A stretch of DNA of 64,000 nucleotides from Diphasiastrum complanatum (Eukaryota > Streptophyta > Lycopodiopsida > Lycopodiales > Lycopodiaceae), in the NCBI GenBank assembly GCA_029204225.1, contig CM055094.1, positions 10,835,153 to 10,899,152 of the forward strand. The letters run 5' to 3'. Position 1 is the first letter of the stretch; each line of letters begins with the position of its first letter. Shown in pieces: positions 11,688 to 22,493 of this stretch. The position numbers and the translations under genes are program-made. The notes under the pieces were generated by a model. That model was not told the origin of the DNA, ran no database searches, and was given only the letters and a program-made list of their open reading frames with translations.

Positions 11688-12098
11688 ACTTAGAATTTGC
11701 TTTGCACAGGAACACAGATCATGCTACACAGTAACACAGACAGAAAACACTCTAAAACAGCAACAAGAGCAATGGAGAGCAATGCTTAGCCAAACTGTAT
11801 TAAATGGAATACACAATGAGCATCTAAGTACTCTACCTGGATGTGGCCAAATGACACCAAACCCTAAGGTTAACGACTTACTAATATAGGGCACCCCCAA
11901 AAGTCAAGATAGGGCCCCTAAACAAAATTAGACCTCTAAGGACCCACGAGTCAGTACATGACCAAAATTGGGTCCAACTGAACTTAAGACAAACTTAAGA
12001 TGGCCTAAATAACTAAATACCCATGGTTACACAAATCTCGACCTTTTGGGTCAAAGTAACCTATGGATTAACTTTAGCATAGTCATTTATTTCTAACA
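11688..12098 (-). repeat. Copia LTR, relative of copia C
   Basis: This 411-bp sequence lies between the primer site and a TGTTAGAAAT start (read on minus). It shares a recognisable block with the copia C LTRs: GACCTTTTGGGTCAAAGTAA with its flanks near 12040-12062, and a GGACCCA(C/T)GAGTC patch. It is therefore a more distant member of the same LTR family. No second copy was found, and no body remains beyond the primer site. Confidence 0.7.
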
Positions 12099-14664
12099 AT
12101 GAGCATGTTGTTCATGTACCATCGCTAGCTCACTCATTTGCTTACTCAATCTCCATCTCAAATCGAGTTTGCAGCCATACCTTATCAGGCATGTCTTTGC
12201 TGTTTACTGCATCTCTGTTTGCTACTGTTACAAACTCTTATATCTATCACCTCTTTAATATGTCATCACTCAATACTCTTTGTCCAACCTGGGTTAGTTA
12301 TCACAAAACTTTAGAAACATATTATTTAGTTCCTCCTTTAGAAACATATCATGTAGTTTCATCCATTCTCTATGTCATCAAAGAGACTAATTTATCACGA
12401 TTCTGGACATAATGAGGAGGCTTCTTTGAAAAACCTTTACTCAGAGTTGTCAACTTATTACCCAAATAAAATTCAGCGTTCATGGTTGGAAGCAAATTCT
12501 TTTTTGGATATGCAGAATTTTCTAGGTGGTTGGTTGGATTTTATGACCTTTGTAGCCTCAATATGGCATTTTTAAGCCATGACAAGCTTGCTGATGCTTT
12601 TGTGTTGAGTTTTTCGTCCATAAATCTATTTATTTTGACCAACAAAATGGGTCCTCTAGGAGCTCTCTGCCTTGGACCCTCGTATTGTTTGTAGTCACCC
12701 TGGAAAGATTACCCTTGAAAAATGACGTCAACAAACATTCTCATTACCTTTGGCAACTTCAATCTACATCTTCAATTGTGGCATAGCATTGAAACATCTC
12801 TATTTTGCAGTATCTTCTTTGGCAGCTTTAGTTCTATGGTGGAACTTTCTAACATCTTCAATTTTGTCTCATTTTTTATCACCAACTTCATTCTGTGCAA
12901 CATTTTCCACTTTTGATGGTCATCTCTATTAACAACAATTAGGACACTTTCTTTTGTGAGTCAAGGATATAGGCAATTGCTTTGAGCCTTGTGACCCAAC
13001 CCACTACTAATCAAAGCTATTTGTTATTTCAAAAATTTATTCCAATTTCCAACCTCCAAATGAACCTACTTTCATTGGTGCTCTGCAGGATTCTCATCAG
13101 CCACACAGCTCAGCACTTTGCATAAGCTGCTAAAAGAATTGTTGTTGATTTTGTCAACGTTTTAGACATGCAAGTTACTAGCTTTTGAAGACTTGACCTC
13201 CATCTATTGCATATAACAAGTGTATCCTTTCTGGTTACTATCAGTCAGCATTATAAGCCCGTGTTAACTACATTTATCATTACAATATGTTCTGCGACTT
13301 CAATCTCAAAATGGACTCGCTCCTTATTCTTTTGCTCCCAAGCTCTTCTTAAAACTATCATATTTTCTCTTTGAAAAATCTTATGAACGTTTTTATTCTT
13401 ACTTTAGAAGAAATCAATTGTCTTCTTGATAATATTTGTGCTCATCTTGCTGGTGTTTACAGGTTCCTTTCATAGCAGAGCTTCTCCACGTGGACCATGT
13501 TAGCAGATCTAGAATCTGCGAAAATGGGCTTTGCGAGTGTAATTCTGAAGGAAACAGTGCCTCACTAAATGGACAGCCTTGTTGCTTCAAAGGCTGTCCA
13601 TATGTATCATCTAGTTGTCCAGACAAACTTTTGGTTTACTAGCACAACTTTCTTGTTCTGGGAATGGGATTTGTCTGGATTCAACTGGACAATGCAGTTG
13701 CTTTTAAGGTAAATAATGATCTATACTATTCCAAGCTATGCTAGTGACCATACTTTTATTGAGCGAGTCTATGTACTGGAGCAAAAAAATTTCAGTTTGC
13801 TAGCTAATAATACAGATCCATTGAATATTTTTCCACTAAGCTGATTAGAACAAATTGCTAGTTTTTGTTTGATTTTCCATAAAATTAGCTTTGAATCTTA
13901 ATCTTTGACATGCCATGACTGAGGAATGTTTCCATGTGAATGTTAAAGAGAACTAGGGGATAATAGACCAAGTCGAATTTAAAGTGATGTAGCAAAGAAA
14001 AAAAATGCATTTATTATAAACTATCCTTCAACAAGTTGTGAGCTTAAAATATTGATGCCTTTCACACACGAATGATAGCAACATTTGGCATACCAACAAA
14101 CCAATAAAAATGTAGATGTTCTTTTGAAAGTATTTGATATTGCTAAATGATACCCATTTAAAAACCTTTGGTTTTGTTGCACTCACTAAAATTCACGATT
14201 TATATTAAAATCACTTCGAATGTTGAGAATATTTAGAATAAAAGAGAGCATTTCTCTATGATAAATCAACCAACCCAACACTTTGCTTTTATGTGTACAA
14301 CTAATATGCTATGACTAACTAGCATGGCTAATAAGCTAATTTGAGATTTTTACCAAGTGCTTCCAATAATGCCTTGTGCTCAGCTGGCTTTTGCAAGACT
14401 AAAACTTCAATTCCATCTTTCACAAGCTTTCTCCATCTGCTGAGTGTGTACAACACAAAAATGAAAACTAATTTTCAACAATCGATGATGAAGTTGATAA
14501 TTCACATGCTGAAAGAGTCCTTAAATGTCCTTTTTACAGACCAAAACCTATCCACAATAATGTGTCTTGCTAAAAACCACAAAACATAGGTCACTGCTGG
14601 ATTATTAGTTGCTTATGATTAAAAAGGCTTTTTGTGTGCACTCGTCATTGTAATTTTTTGCTTG
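12099..14664. other. No confident gene
   Basis: AT-rich DNA with many short plus-strand frames (60-82 codons) that are hydrophobic by composition and unrecognised. A Cys-rich exon-like patch at 13456-13642 is listed separately. The copia C insertion at 14670 interrupts this DNA. No microsatellite, LTR or RNA gene was seen. Confidence 0.45.
13456..13642 (+). other. Exon-like cysteine-rich patch
   Basis: After a plausible 3' splice site (GTGTTTACAG at 13450-13459), the plus strand is open to a stop near 13640. It encodes a Cys-rich segment including ICENGLCECNSEGN and GQPCCFKGCPYVSSSCP. Farther on, near 13661-13700, another frame reads NGICLDSTGQCSCF, a similar spacing, followed by a possible donor (AAG/GTAAAT). 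The two might be fragments of an EGF-like or other Cys-rich extracellular gene. I do not recognise the family, and chance is a real alternative. Confidence 0.25.
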
Positions 14665-14669
14665 ACTAA
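14665..14669. repeat. Target site duplication of copia C, left
   Basis: ACTAA lies immediately outside the left LTR and is matched exactly at 17790-17794. Confidence 0.9.
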
Positions 14670-15148
14670 TGTAGGAAATAGAAGCCTAAGGATCCAGAAT
14701 CTTAACTATTCAATCACACAAAGCATTCTCAAAAGAAAGAAAGAGATGGCTAGAAACCCTCTTGTAGAAACTTGTGGACAGTCAAGGAGAATAGTTAGTA
14801 TTGCTTACAAAAGTGTCTCATACAAATGGGATACACACATATATATAGTCCAAGATGACTATCTAACTTCATGACTATTGGCTATCCAACTACTTGACTA
14901 TTGACTATCCAACTTTCTATAAGTTACATAAAAAGAATAAGGTACCTCTAATATGTCAAGTTGGGGTACTTAATGTCACAATTAGGCCTAGTGGACCCAT
15001 GAGTCCCTACCAAGTTAATTTCATACTAACTTAGCTAACTCTAAGTTTAGTAGGCCTAACATAATAAATGACCATGGTTACACAACTCTTGACCTTTTGG
15101 GTCAAAGTAACCTATGGTAATGTAAGCAATTCCATTTACATTCCAACA
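14670..15148 (-). repeat. Copia C 3' LTR
   Basis: 479 bp. On minus it begins TGTTGGAATGTAAATGG and ends TATTTCCTACA, giving the usual TG...CA ends. A TATATATA stretch near 14840-14850 may be the promoter. It is preceded on minus by the polypurine tract at 15149-15162. Confidence 0.93.
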
Positions 15149-15162
15149 CCCTCCTTAAATGG
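15149..15162 (-). other. Polypurine tract of copia C
   Basis: On minus the tract reads CCATTTAAGGAGGG directly before the 3' LTR, where plus-strand DNA synthesis would be primed. Confidence 0.75.
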
Positions 15163-15265
15163 AAATGCATAACATAACATGAAGTAACTTTTCGAAAGAG
15201 AAAATGCAACTTGCTGTCCGAACTTCATGTCGCCAAATAAACTTCGCACCGAAGTAGTCAAAATC

Positions 15266-16265
15266 TCATCCCCAATCATGTCCAACATATAAAAGGAAAA
15301 GAATGCGTACTAATGAAGCATCAAGTCGAAGGGTGAGGATTTGCATGCTCCATCTGAAGTAGGAAACCAACATAAACTCGTCAATAAGTCGAAACATGGA
15401 CTTATAATCCATTATAGGCTCCCACATCACTCGAAAAAACTTCTTACCATAAGGACAATGAAAAAGAGTACCAAACTCTTTTGGCATCACATCCTCCCGA
15501 ACCTTACCATCAATGACTTGCTCACATTGAATAGGCAATGTACCAACATCATGATGAAGAGTAAGTGTAGAACCAAAAAAATCAGCAAGAGGTACTGATT
15601 TTAAAGAGGCATATGTCTTTCCTTCATAGTAAGACATTTCTTTGTTGTCTTGCAAAGTCTCCAATAGCCGACAAGGAACTGTTATGGGCTGTTCAACACT
15701 TTGCTGCCCAAAAAGTTTCCAACATGGACCATGTTGTCCATAATCTTCCGCAGGCCGTTCCCGAAGCATAATGGACTGCTCATGATGTAAAATAGGCTGT
15801 AAATGGCCAAGACAAGATGACTGAACCTGTTGTTCATCAACGTCTTCATCATAAAAATTTGGCAAACTATCAAGAGATGCATCAATGATGGCGTCATCAT
15901 AACTGTCCCTCGAAGAGGCATGGGAGTAATGAAAATTTTTCTCCAAACAAATTCTCGCTCTTAACACTTTGAACAAAAGTACTAATTGACACATGTTGAT
16001 TCCCTCCTCGATTAGTACAACATGGTTTTAAAGAGTGCTCGAATTTTTTAGCCTTTGCCAAAACATCAAATTGAAAAGGTTTAGTATGAAACTTTTCACT
16101 AATGCATCCATCATATGCATCAACTTGCGGTGACTTGAAAAAAGGAAATTGTTTCAACATCTGCTCAATGTATTGTTGTTGAGAGATGAAGATTCTAGCC
16201 CCATGTGAAAGATTAACAAGAACCCAAGTGTGGTTCTTCATGAGTGAGTTGTACTCCTCTTGCAT
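15266..16265 (-). pseudogene. Copia C rearranged RT/linker remnant
   Basis: The upstream part (16265-15897) starts like the RT N-terminus (MQEEYNSLMKNHTWVLVN) and jumps directly to FISQQQYIEQMLKQF, which in copia lies after the RT palm. So the whole catalytic core, including YVDD, is deleted. The following 242-codon frame (15994-15266) contains LLETLQDNKEMSYYEGKTYA, a second, diverged copy of the linker already present at 16287-16598. It ends in sequence I do not recognise. The product could not act as RT. The frame is long for a dead element, but I see no domain that would explain its retention. Confidence 0.75.
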
Positions 16266-16286
16266 CGCATCCTCCCAACTTATGAC

Positions 16287-16980
16287 TCATTTGGCTTGTT
16301 CATAAAAAACAGGTTCTATTACATCATCCTCAATAGAAACAAGAGCAAAATCAAAAAAATCAGCAAATTCTACCAATTTAGTAGAGGCATGAGTTTTCCC
16401 TTCATAGAAATGATCCACTATGTTGTCTTGCAAAGTCTGCAACAACCATTTAGGGACTGGTTTGGGCTGTCCAACAGCCTTACCTTTGTCAACACTTTGT
16501 TGTTCAAAGTGTTCCGAACTTGGACCTTGCTGTCCAATGTCTTCAACGGGCTGCTGTTCACCATAAATAGGTTCTTCTTGATGAACTATGGCCTGCAAAA
16601 TTGAAGTAGTGGACTGTCCACTAAAAGTTGATGGCAGTCCCTTCTCTTTATGATATGAGTGGGCGCAACATCATAGGAGGTCTTTTCATGAAAATGAGTA
16701 TCACGACTCACTATGATTTTATTAGTATCCATTTTAAACAACCTATAGCCCTTGCTTTCGCTACTATAGCCAACAAATATGCATTTAACTCCTTTATCAT
16801 CAAGCTTGGTTCTTAACTTATCGGGAATGAAAGCATAAGCTGTGCAACCAAAGATGCGTAAGTGAGAAACAGTAGGCTTCTTACCATACCAAATTTCATA
16901 AGGAGTTAATACCTTCAAGGCTTTAGTAGGACACTGATTACTAATGTAAGCCGCAAAATCTACTCGAAGGGCAGCAACCT
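16287..16980 (-). pseudogene. Copia C integrase C-terminus and linker
   Basis: From about 16975 the minus strand reads YISNQCPTKALKVLTPYEIW and then HLRIFGCTAYAFIPDKLRTK and CIFVGYSSESKGYRLF. This is the end of the copia integrase core and its C-terminal domain. After a frame change near 16590 comes a Gln-rich linker with WLLQTLQDNIVDHFYEGKTH, the stretch between integrase and RT. The D-D-E core and the zinc-binding N-terminus are absent, so it could not integrate DNA. Confidence 0.9.
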
Positions 16981-17298
16981 CAAAGCCGAAATTATGAGCA
17001 CAATAGATTGCAATACTCCATATGCAATTTGCTCAATAAGTAATGAAATAGGTGGCTGATTTTTACACAAAAAAACAGAATGCTCACAAATAGGTAGACT
17101 TCTAATAAAGCCAAAACCAAAACCAGAAATTTGTGGCTAAAAAAAGTGCACACTATGTGCATATAAAGCTAATAGTAGCACCCTACTCCAAGCTCACCAA
17201 CAGGAAAATTTCAGCAAGAAATGTGTCCAAAACTACCAAAAGGGGAAGAAGATAGCTTCCTATTGGGCGCCCTCCTGCAAGCAATATGATCACCTAAA
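16981..17298. other. Copia C leader, non-coding
   Basis: Sequence between the integrase remnant and the primer site. Gag and protease would normally follow the leader, but none is visible, so the deletion starts near the leader. Confidence 0.6.
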
Positions 17299-17311
17299 GG
17301 CTCTGATACCA
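17299..17311 (-). other. Primer binding site of copia C
   Basis: GGCTCTGATACCA, the reverse complement of the tRNA-Met primer site, directly abuts the 5' LTR. Confidence 0.9.
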
Positions 17312-17789
17312 TATAGGAAATAGAAGCCTAAGGATCCAGAATCTTAACTATTCAATCACACAAAGCATTCTCAAAAGAAAGAGAGAGATGGCTAGAACCC
17401 TCTTGTAGAAACTTGTGGACAGCCAAGGAGAATAGTCAGTATTGCTTACAAAAGTGTCTCATACAAATGGGATGCACACATATATATAGTCCAAGATGAC
17501 TATCTAACTTCATGACTATTGGCTATCCAACTACTTGACTACCGACTATCCAATTTTATATAAGTTACATAGAAATAATAAGGTACCTCCAATATGTCAA
17601 GTTGGGATACTTAATGTCACAATTAGGCCTAGTGGACCCATGAGTCTCTACCAAGTTTATTTCATACTAACTTAGCTAACTGTAAGTTTAGTAGGCCTAA
17701 TATAATAAATGACCATGGTTACACAACTCTCGACCTTTTGGGTCAAAGTAACCTATGGTACTGTAAGCAATTCCATTTACATTCCAACA
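17312..17789 (-). repeat. Copia C 5' LTR
   Basis: 478 bp, about 96% identical to 14670-15148 by hand comparison, with one 1-base indel. Its inner end reads TA instead of CA on minus. Confidence 0.93.
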
Positions 17790-17794
17790 ACTAA
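17790..17794. repeat. Target site duplication of copia C, right
   Basis: ACTAA matches 14665-14669 exactly. Confidence 0.9.
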
Positions 17795-17888
17795 TATCTT
17801 GAAGGAAGAAACTTTTTCTTAAAGACCTCACCACCACGATGTAATAGCAAATGCCAATCAAATTTGGCTAATCCATCATAATGTCTTC

Positions 17889-18565
17889 CTTTGTTACGAG
17901 CACCATTGCGACAGGAGTTGAAATGGACACGAAGAACCGTAATTATGGCAGTGTGCTTACTTTTAACATGAATTTTGTTTGTGTTATTCTCTTTCGATGC
18001 AGCCACCATTGCGGTGTTACCTGATAACTGGAATCATAGTGTTAACATTTAGCACATCCATGTTGGGCGGAGCCGTATGACTTATGGTTATATGATTATT
18101 CACCTTGACTAGATTAGTAAGGCTTGTATTTTTATAATGTTGCCTATTAACTGGAGTCATTGAGTGCCAACATTTAGCACATCCATGTTGAGTGGTGTCA
18201 TATGTCTTACGGTTCTATACTTATGTAGTCAAGGTGAATAAGTATAGAATCATAAGACATACAGCTCCGCCCAACATGGATGTCTTAAATGTGACTCTCT
18301 ATAATTCCAGTTATTGGGCAACATTTTATGAAATAGAAGCCTTATTAATTTAGTCAAGATAAATAAAAATAGAATCATAATACATACGTCTTTTCCTGCT
18401 AAATGTTGACACTCTATGGCTTCAATTATTAAGCAAAACTGTAATGATGGCCGTAACAAAAAAAAATAACACAAACAAAATTTATCTTAAAAATAAACAT
18501 ACAACCATAATTAAGGTTCTCTATGTGAATTCCAATTTCGGTCGCAATGGTGCTTTGTAGCAAAG
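17889..18565. repeat. Long foldback (inverted repeat) element
   Basis: The left arm (17889-18223) is the approximate reverse complement of the right arm (18239-18565), with a loop of about 15 bases. Landmarks pair up: CACCATTGCGAC at 17901-17912 with GTCGCAATGGTG at 18541-18552, AATTTTGTTTGTGTTATT near 17973-17990 with its complement near 18463-18482, CATCCATGTTGGGCGGAG near 18056-18073 with CTCCGCCCAACATGGATG near 18266-18283, and TTCTATACTTA with TAAGTATAGAA at the loop. Each arm's inner half also contains two related direct units of about 120 bases. This fits a foldback or MITE-type element; an RNA from it would form a long hairpin able to feed small RNAs. No coding region is present. Confidence 0.85.
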
Positions 18566-18711
18566 AAATTGATGAAATGATAAACAATATGATAAAAGCT
18601 CTCTGTCATACCACATAATTCCATGTGAGATTCGAAGCAGTAGGGCGGCAACCCTAAACTAGGTTACACAATACTCCAAGTGATTCACACCTTCGTGGTC
18701 GAGAAGCAGCT

Positions 18712-19260
18712 TCATGAGATCAGAGTAGGAGTGTAAGACAGCAAATGCAGGGCCGATAATATGAAACCGTACCTTGGGGATTCCTTGTTTGGTGTCAGCG
18801 ATTTCTTTAGTTTACTCACGTCAAGAAATCCCCCGAAAGATTGAAGTGCAGAGAAGAGTGCATTCCCGTGTGTCCAGGTATCCTTCAGGAGTGCCGCATT
18901 TCCAATGCTCTGCAGCAGCTCGATGCAACGGTGTGCGCCTCGCATCATCAACTGTGTTAGCGCACTCTTCTGATTCATCCGGAATTAACTGTAGAAGTTT
19001 AGAACACATTGCAATTATTGACCGAGCTCACGGTTGCGTGCAACGGAGTCATGCCCCAATTGTGAAGCATTTTGAAAAGAAAGGGCACAAGAGACGGATC
19101 AGGGTCCTTGCCTCCTCAACGATACTCTGCACATCCTTAAATTTTGTTTTCCCTTTGCGCTCAACTATAATACTCTTCATAATTTTCACTTGTGATTCGC
19201 TGCGTAAGTCATCATCCAAAAGTAGTCTTTCGATCCTTCACCTTGAATGAGTGTAATATA
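18712..19260 (-). pseudogene. Ankyrin-repeat gene fossil
   Basis: On minus, three frames in succession carry ankyrin-like text. Around 19190-19040 is a charged helical segment, KIMKSIIVERKGKTKFKDVQ. Near 19090-19000, in a second frame, is FKMLHNWGMTPLHATVSS, with the diagnostic T-P-L-H of an ankyrin repeat. Near 18970-18925 is DDARRTPLHRAAAEHW, another repeat start. Frameshifts and stops separate them. Ankyrin repeats bind other proteins. The source could be a plant ankyrin-kinase or ankyrin-membrane gene, but no other domain remains. The plus-strand 158-codon frame over the same bases is its shadow. Confidence 0.7.
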
Positions 19261-20244
19261 TGGAATGCAGCAACTACTCTTCGCGTTCAGAGCATCGTGC
19301 TTCAAACAAAGTTGCACGATACAAATACTCTCCTCCATTCATTCATAATAATAATAATATATTATTATTGTAGGTATATTATATATATTTATTTTATGCT
19401 ATTAAGTTTGCCATGTGCTCTCTAGAGAGGACATATAGCACTATGCATTTTTATAGTGTTTATGCCATGTGCCATGTACTCGCACTATGCATTTATATAG
19501 TATTTATGACATTATTGATAATGTGCAACTTTCATTACACAAATTGCATTGATGTGACATGTCTCACACTTTGCCACCCTCCTAGCAACAACTCACCCAC
19601 CCATTAATAATGCACCTTATTTTTATTCCTACCACAATATTTTAGTCCAAGCCCTCAATAATCTGAACTCCTTCCTATTTTGGGCCTTGCCTTGCAAAGG
19701 CAATACTATGTGGTGAGGTTGGTCAATGGAGTTAGAGAAAAAGTCAACATTAAAGAGTAATGATGGTGTCAGCCCAAACTTTAGAGACCTGAACCTTGGT
19801 TTAGGGCTAAAGTAGCATGCATCATGAGGCCAAAAAAAGCATTTGCTTTATTATGCATGTATGTTGCTTTAATATGCATGGATGTTGGTTTACTATGCAT
19901 GAGTCGTGGTTCATGAGGCCAAAAATGCACAACCCTTTATAAAACCATTTGGTTTATTGTGACATGCATGAGTTTCACTTAATTATGCATGGGTGATGAT
20001 CTCCAAAAGCAAAAGCATTGAAAAAGTCCTTGTTTTATTATAAAAGAAGCGTTGTGAGGTAGGTGTGGTTCTCATTACTCAGTATCACCTCACATGTGAT
20101 TGATGTTTCTCTGCCCTTCTCATTCTTTAGTATCGGCAGACTCTCGTTGTGAAGCAAGTGCGACAGATTTTGGTTGTGAAGCAGGTGCAATTGATAGTTT
20201 TTGCGCGCTTCTCGTTACTCAATATCAACAAACTACGATAGTTT
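19261..20244. other. AT-rich unassigned DNA
   Basis: An ATA-rich low-complexity patch lies at 19345-19400. Near-repeats of CACTATGCATTT(T/A)TATAGT occur at 19438-19505, and TATGCATG words recur around 19850-19990. No gene is recognised. Confidence 0.5.
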
Positions 20245-20508
20245 TTGCACCCTTCTTGTTACTCAATATCAACAAAGTACTTTGCCGAGCTTATGGTGAA
20301 ATGCCAAGGAAAAAGCATTACCTTACCATCCGTCATTGTTTCTTTCTACCATCAGCAAATTTCTATTGCATTACAACGTTCACAAGCGGTTTCCATTCTT
20401 CGACGGGCTCAGTTTGCAGGAGCGGATGCTTCAAAGCTTCCTGCATTACCTATTATGGAATCTCTTTTAGTTAGTGATTTACATCATGCTTACTTAACTA
20501 TTGGGTAG
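20245..20508 (+). other. Exon-like unidentified reading frame
   Basis: This plus-strand frame is open for 87 codons with protein-like composition, including FAELMVKCQGKSITLPS and ALQRSQAVSILRRAQFAGAD. It ends in TIG just where a GT follows. About 100 bases on, another frame (about 20600-20750) reads MANFSRKGGSGTQKVRGKDH and stops. A third patch near 20970-21080 includes PALYSHAIVDLVGKWCAEDR. Together they look like exons or a frameshifted gene on the plus strand, but I cannot name it. Confidence 0.3.
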
Positions 20509-21010
20509 TTTAATTCATTTTTGTTGTTCTACCGTATCATTTTAAATACTTTAATCTTCTTGTCCAAAGCTCAGTGGGAGTGACAGCTTAGAATACTCAT
20601 CACTTAATGGCAAATTTCTCCCGTAAAGGTGGCAGCGGCACTCAAAAAGTCAGGGGTAAAGACCATGGACAAAGGCAGGAACAGGAGCACGTGCCATGGC
20701 AGCTACACGATCCTGCTGTGTCCACAATGGGACGAAGTCATCTTTTTTTTTGCTACACCTTTTGGTGACATTTCTCCACAATCTAGGCCTACTCACAAGT
20801 CTTGTCGTTTCAGGAGGCGTAGGCCACATCAAATCATCCAAGAAACGTGTTTCCTGCTACAGAGCCGCTCTTCCATCCACCTCAAGGTCATTCATTCCCC
20901 TCTGAAGGTTTAGACCTTTCTGTACAGTCTCCTCTTTCTGTACAATCATCCAAACAGCGTTGACCCAGGAGGGTGCCTTTTTCAGTACCTGCGCTATACT
21001 CTCATGCCAT
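20509..21010. other. Possible continuation of the unidentified gene
   Basis: Contains the Gly/Gln/Arg-rich patch near 20620-20720 and the patch near 20970-21010 described in the previous entry. They lie in different frames. Otherwise no feature is seen up to the LTR at 21011. Confidence 0.3.
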
Positions 21011-21143
21011 TGTTGATCTTGTCGGAAAGTGGTGTGCAGAAGATAGGTCTAGTTCGAAAAGAAACGGCAATAGCACAATAGCAATCTTTAAAAACAACTC
21101 TAAGAAGTGAGCTAGAATGCTCAGAAGTGTTCAAGCTCGCAGG

Positions 21144-21146
<3 letters not shown>

Positions 21147-21227
<81 letters not shown>

Positions 21228-21248
21228 TGAGAGAGTGAGAGAGAGAGC
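21147..21248. repeat. GA-GT-GA compound microsatellite
   Basis: A GA run (21147-21181), a GT run (21185-21224) and a shorter GAGT/GA run to 21248. It lies in the transcribed part of the LTR if the TATA box is used. Confidence 0.95.
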
Positions 21249-21311
21249 TAACTATTCAAATGCTTTAGATAATCTTAAAATCTGATCGTTAAACTATGCG
21301 AATATGAACAA

Positions 21312-21321
21312 CTATTTATAC
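21312..21321 (-). promoter_or_regulatory. Copia B LTR TATA box
   Basis: GTATAAATAG on minus, about 490 bases into the LTR. That placement suits a U3 promoter. Confidence 0.6.
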
Positions 21322-21809
21322 TAAGAAATTAGGTCATGAATTGTCTTTGCCAATTGGCTGGTGATCAATTGGCATCCATCCATTCCTTGTCATTGATTGT
21401 TGATAAGCGGTGAAATTGGCCGTAAACGTTTTGTCTACATAAATGAACCAAAATTATAGCTCTGTAGAAATGAACTAAAATAGCCACAGGCGACACTGTC
21501 AGGTTTTTCGCGAAAAAGATGAAAAATGCGAAAAAGTAGAAGGTGCCCTTAAATCTCATTTAGGGCTGCCCCACACTTTGTCAGTGTCATTTTCTTAACA
21601 TTTGAGTCTCTTTAGAAAAGCAAAAAATGTGACACTATGATTTTACACTAGACTTCTATCAGACGAAAAATGCGACACTATCGTAAACTCCGTGTAATTC
21701 TGCAGACTGTATAAAAACACGAAAAAATTTGCAAAACTGGATAAACGATAGATGAAGATTAAAACCGATTTGTCAATTGGTAAGAAATAGAATTATCCAA
21801 CACTCCCCC

Positions 21810-22493
21810 TTACTCTGAACCCTTGAATGCCTTGACCTCCAAACTTAGTTCTACATAGAATCTTCTATGTGACTCCAAACTTAATGTTTTAAAACAAACA
21901 TTTGATGTCATATCTTGCATTCTACAATATTGCAGTATAATCTCTTCGTTGAGAACTTTGCTTCTGACAAAATGATACTTCAGTTCAATGTGCTTACTCT
22001 TGGAATGAAATCTAGGGTTGGCTGATAAAGCGATGGCACATTGATTATCACAAAATAATATCGTCGAAGCAGATTGGTTCAGACCGATATTTGAGAGTAA
22101 GTTTCTCAGCCAAATTGCTTCATTTGTAGTTTGAGAGGTTGTGATATACTCTAATTCAATGGAAGATAGAACTATCGAAGATTGCTTGTGACTGTTCCAG
22201 GAAACTAGACCATTGTTGAGGAAGAATGTAAATCCAGAGGTGGATTTTCGAGTATCTACATCTCTTGGCCAACTCGCTTCTGTGTAACCACTGAGTAAAT
22301 TGAGTTTGTCATTGCCAACTACTCCATAACAAATGCAAAAGTCCATAGTCGCTTGAAGATATCTCATGACTCTGATAAGAGCCTTCCAATGTGTTATATC
22401 AGGGTTAGTCATAAACTGATTGAGAGAGCTGACAGCAAAAGCTATGTCTGGCCTGGTACAGATCATGGCGTACATAAGAGATCCTATAATAGA
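21810..22493 (-). pseudogene. Copia B RNase H domain
   Basis: The 221-codon frame starts MYAMICTRPDIAFAVSSL and carries the copia RNase H landmarks in order: SGYTEASWPRD (first acidic site, normally a D-A-D-W-A type motif), STSGFTFFLNNGLVSWNS, SIELEYIT (normally S-T-E-A-E-Y), LFCDNQCAIALSANPRFHSKSKHIE, and YHFVRSKV. RNase H removes the RNA strand after minus-strand synthesis. The first acidic motif has E in place of D, and the second has I in place of T, so activity is doubtful. It ends just before the polypurine tract. Upstream it is cut by gypsy A at 22494. Confidence 0.92.
22489..22493. repeat. Target site duplication of gypsy A, left
   Basis: ATAGA, matched by 31121-31125. Confidence 0.92.

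Larger units (their letters stand above)
14670..17789 (-). mobile_element. Copia C: complete non-autonomous Ty1/copia element
   Basis: This 3.1-kb element is complete at both ends. It has two LTRs of 478-479 bp, a minus-strand primer site (17299-17311), a polypurine tract next to the 3' LTR, and a 5-bp ACTAA duplication on each side. It lacks gag, protease, the integrase core and the RT palm. The interior holds only the integrase C-terminal part, a duplicated integrase-RT linker and small RT pieces. It must have moved with proteins from another copia element, or it was deleted after insertion. By hand I count about 20 differences between the LTRs (roughly 4%), so the insertion is not recent. 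Confidence 0.93.
21011..21802 (-). repeat. Copia B 3' LTR
   Basis: On minus it begins TGTTGGATAATTC just after a polypurine tract (AAGGGGGAG, complement at 21803-21811). It probably ends GATCAACA at 21011; that end is inferred from TG...CA symmetry only. It has a TATA box (21312-21321) and a GA/GT microsatellite (21147-21248). A diverged U3 copy lies inverted at 42014-42396. Confidence 0.75.

Noticed and set aside
12191-12932. Cluster of plus-strand frames with hydrophobic products
   Set aside because: The frames are short and overlapping, start at random ATGs and have AT-driven Phe/Leu/Ser composition; no family match.
16260-16604. 114-codon plus-strand frame
   Set aside because: It is antisense to the copia C linker and RT start.
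18774-19250. 158-codon plus-strand frame
   Set aside because: It lies antisense to the ankyrin fossil, whose T-P-L-H motifs are on minus; its composition is not protein-like.
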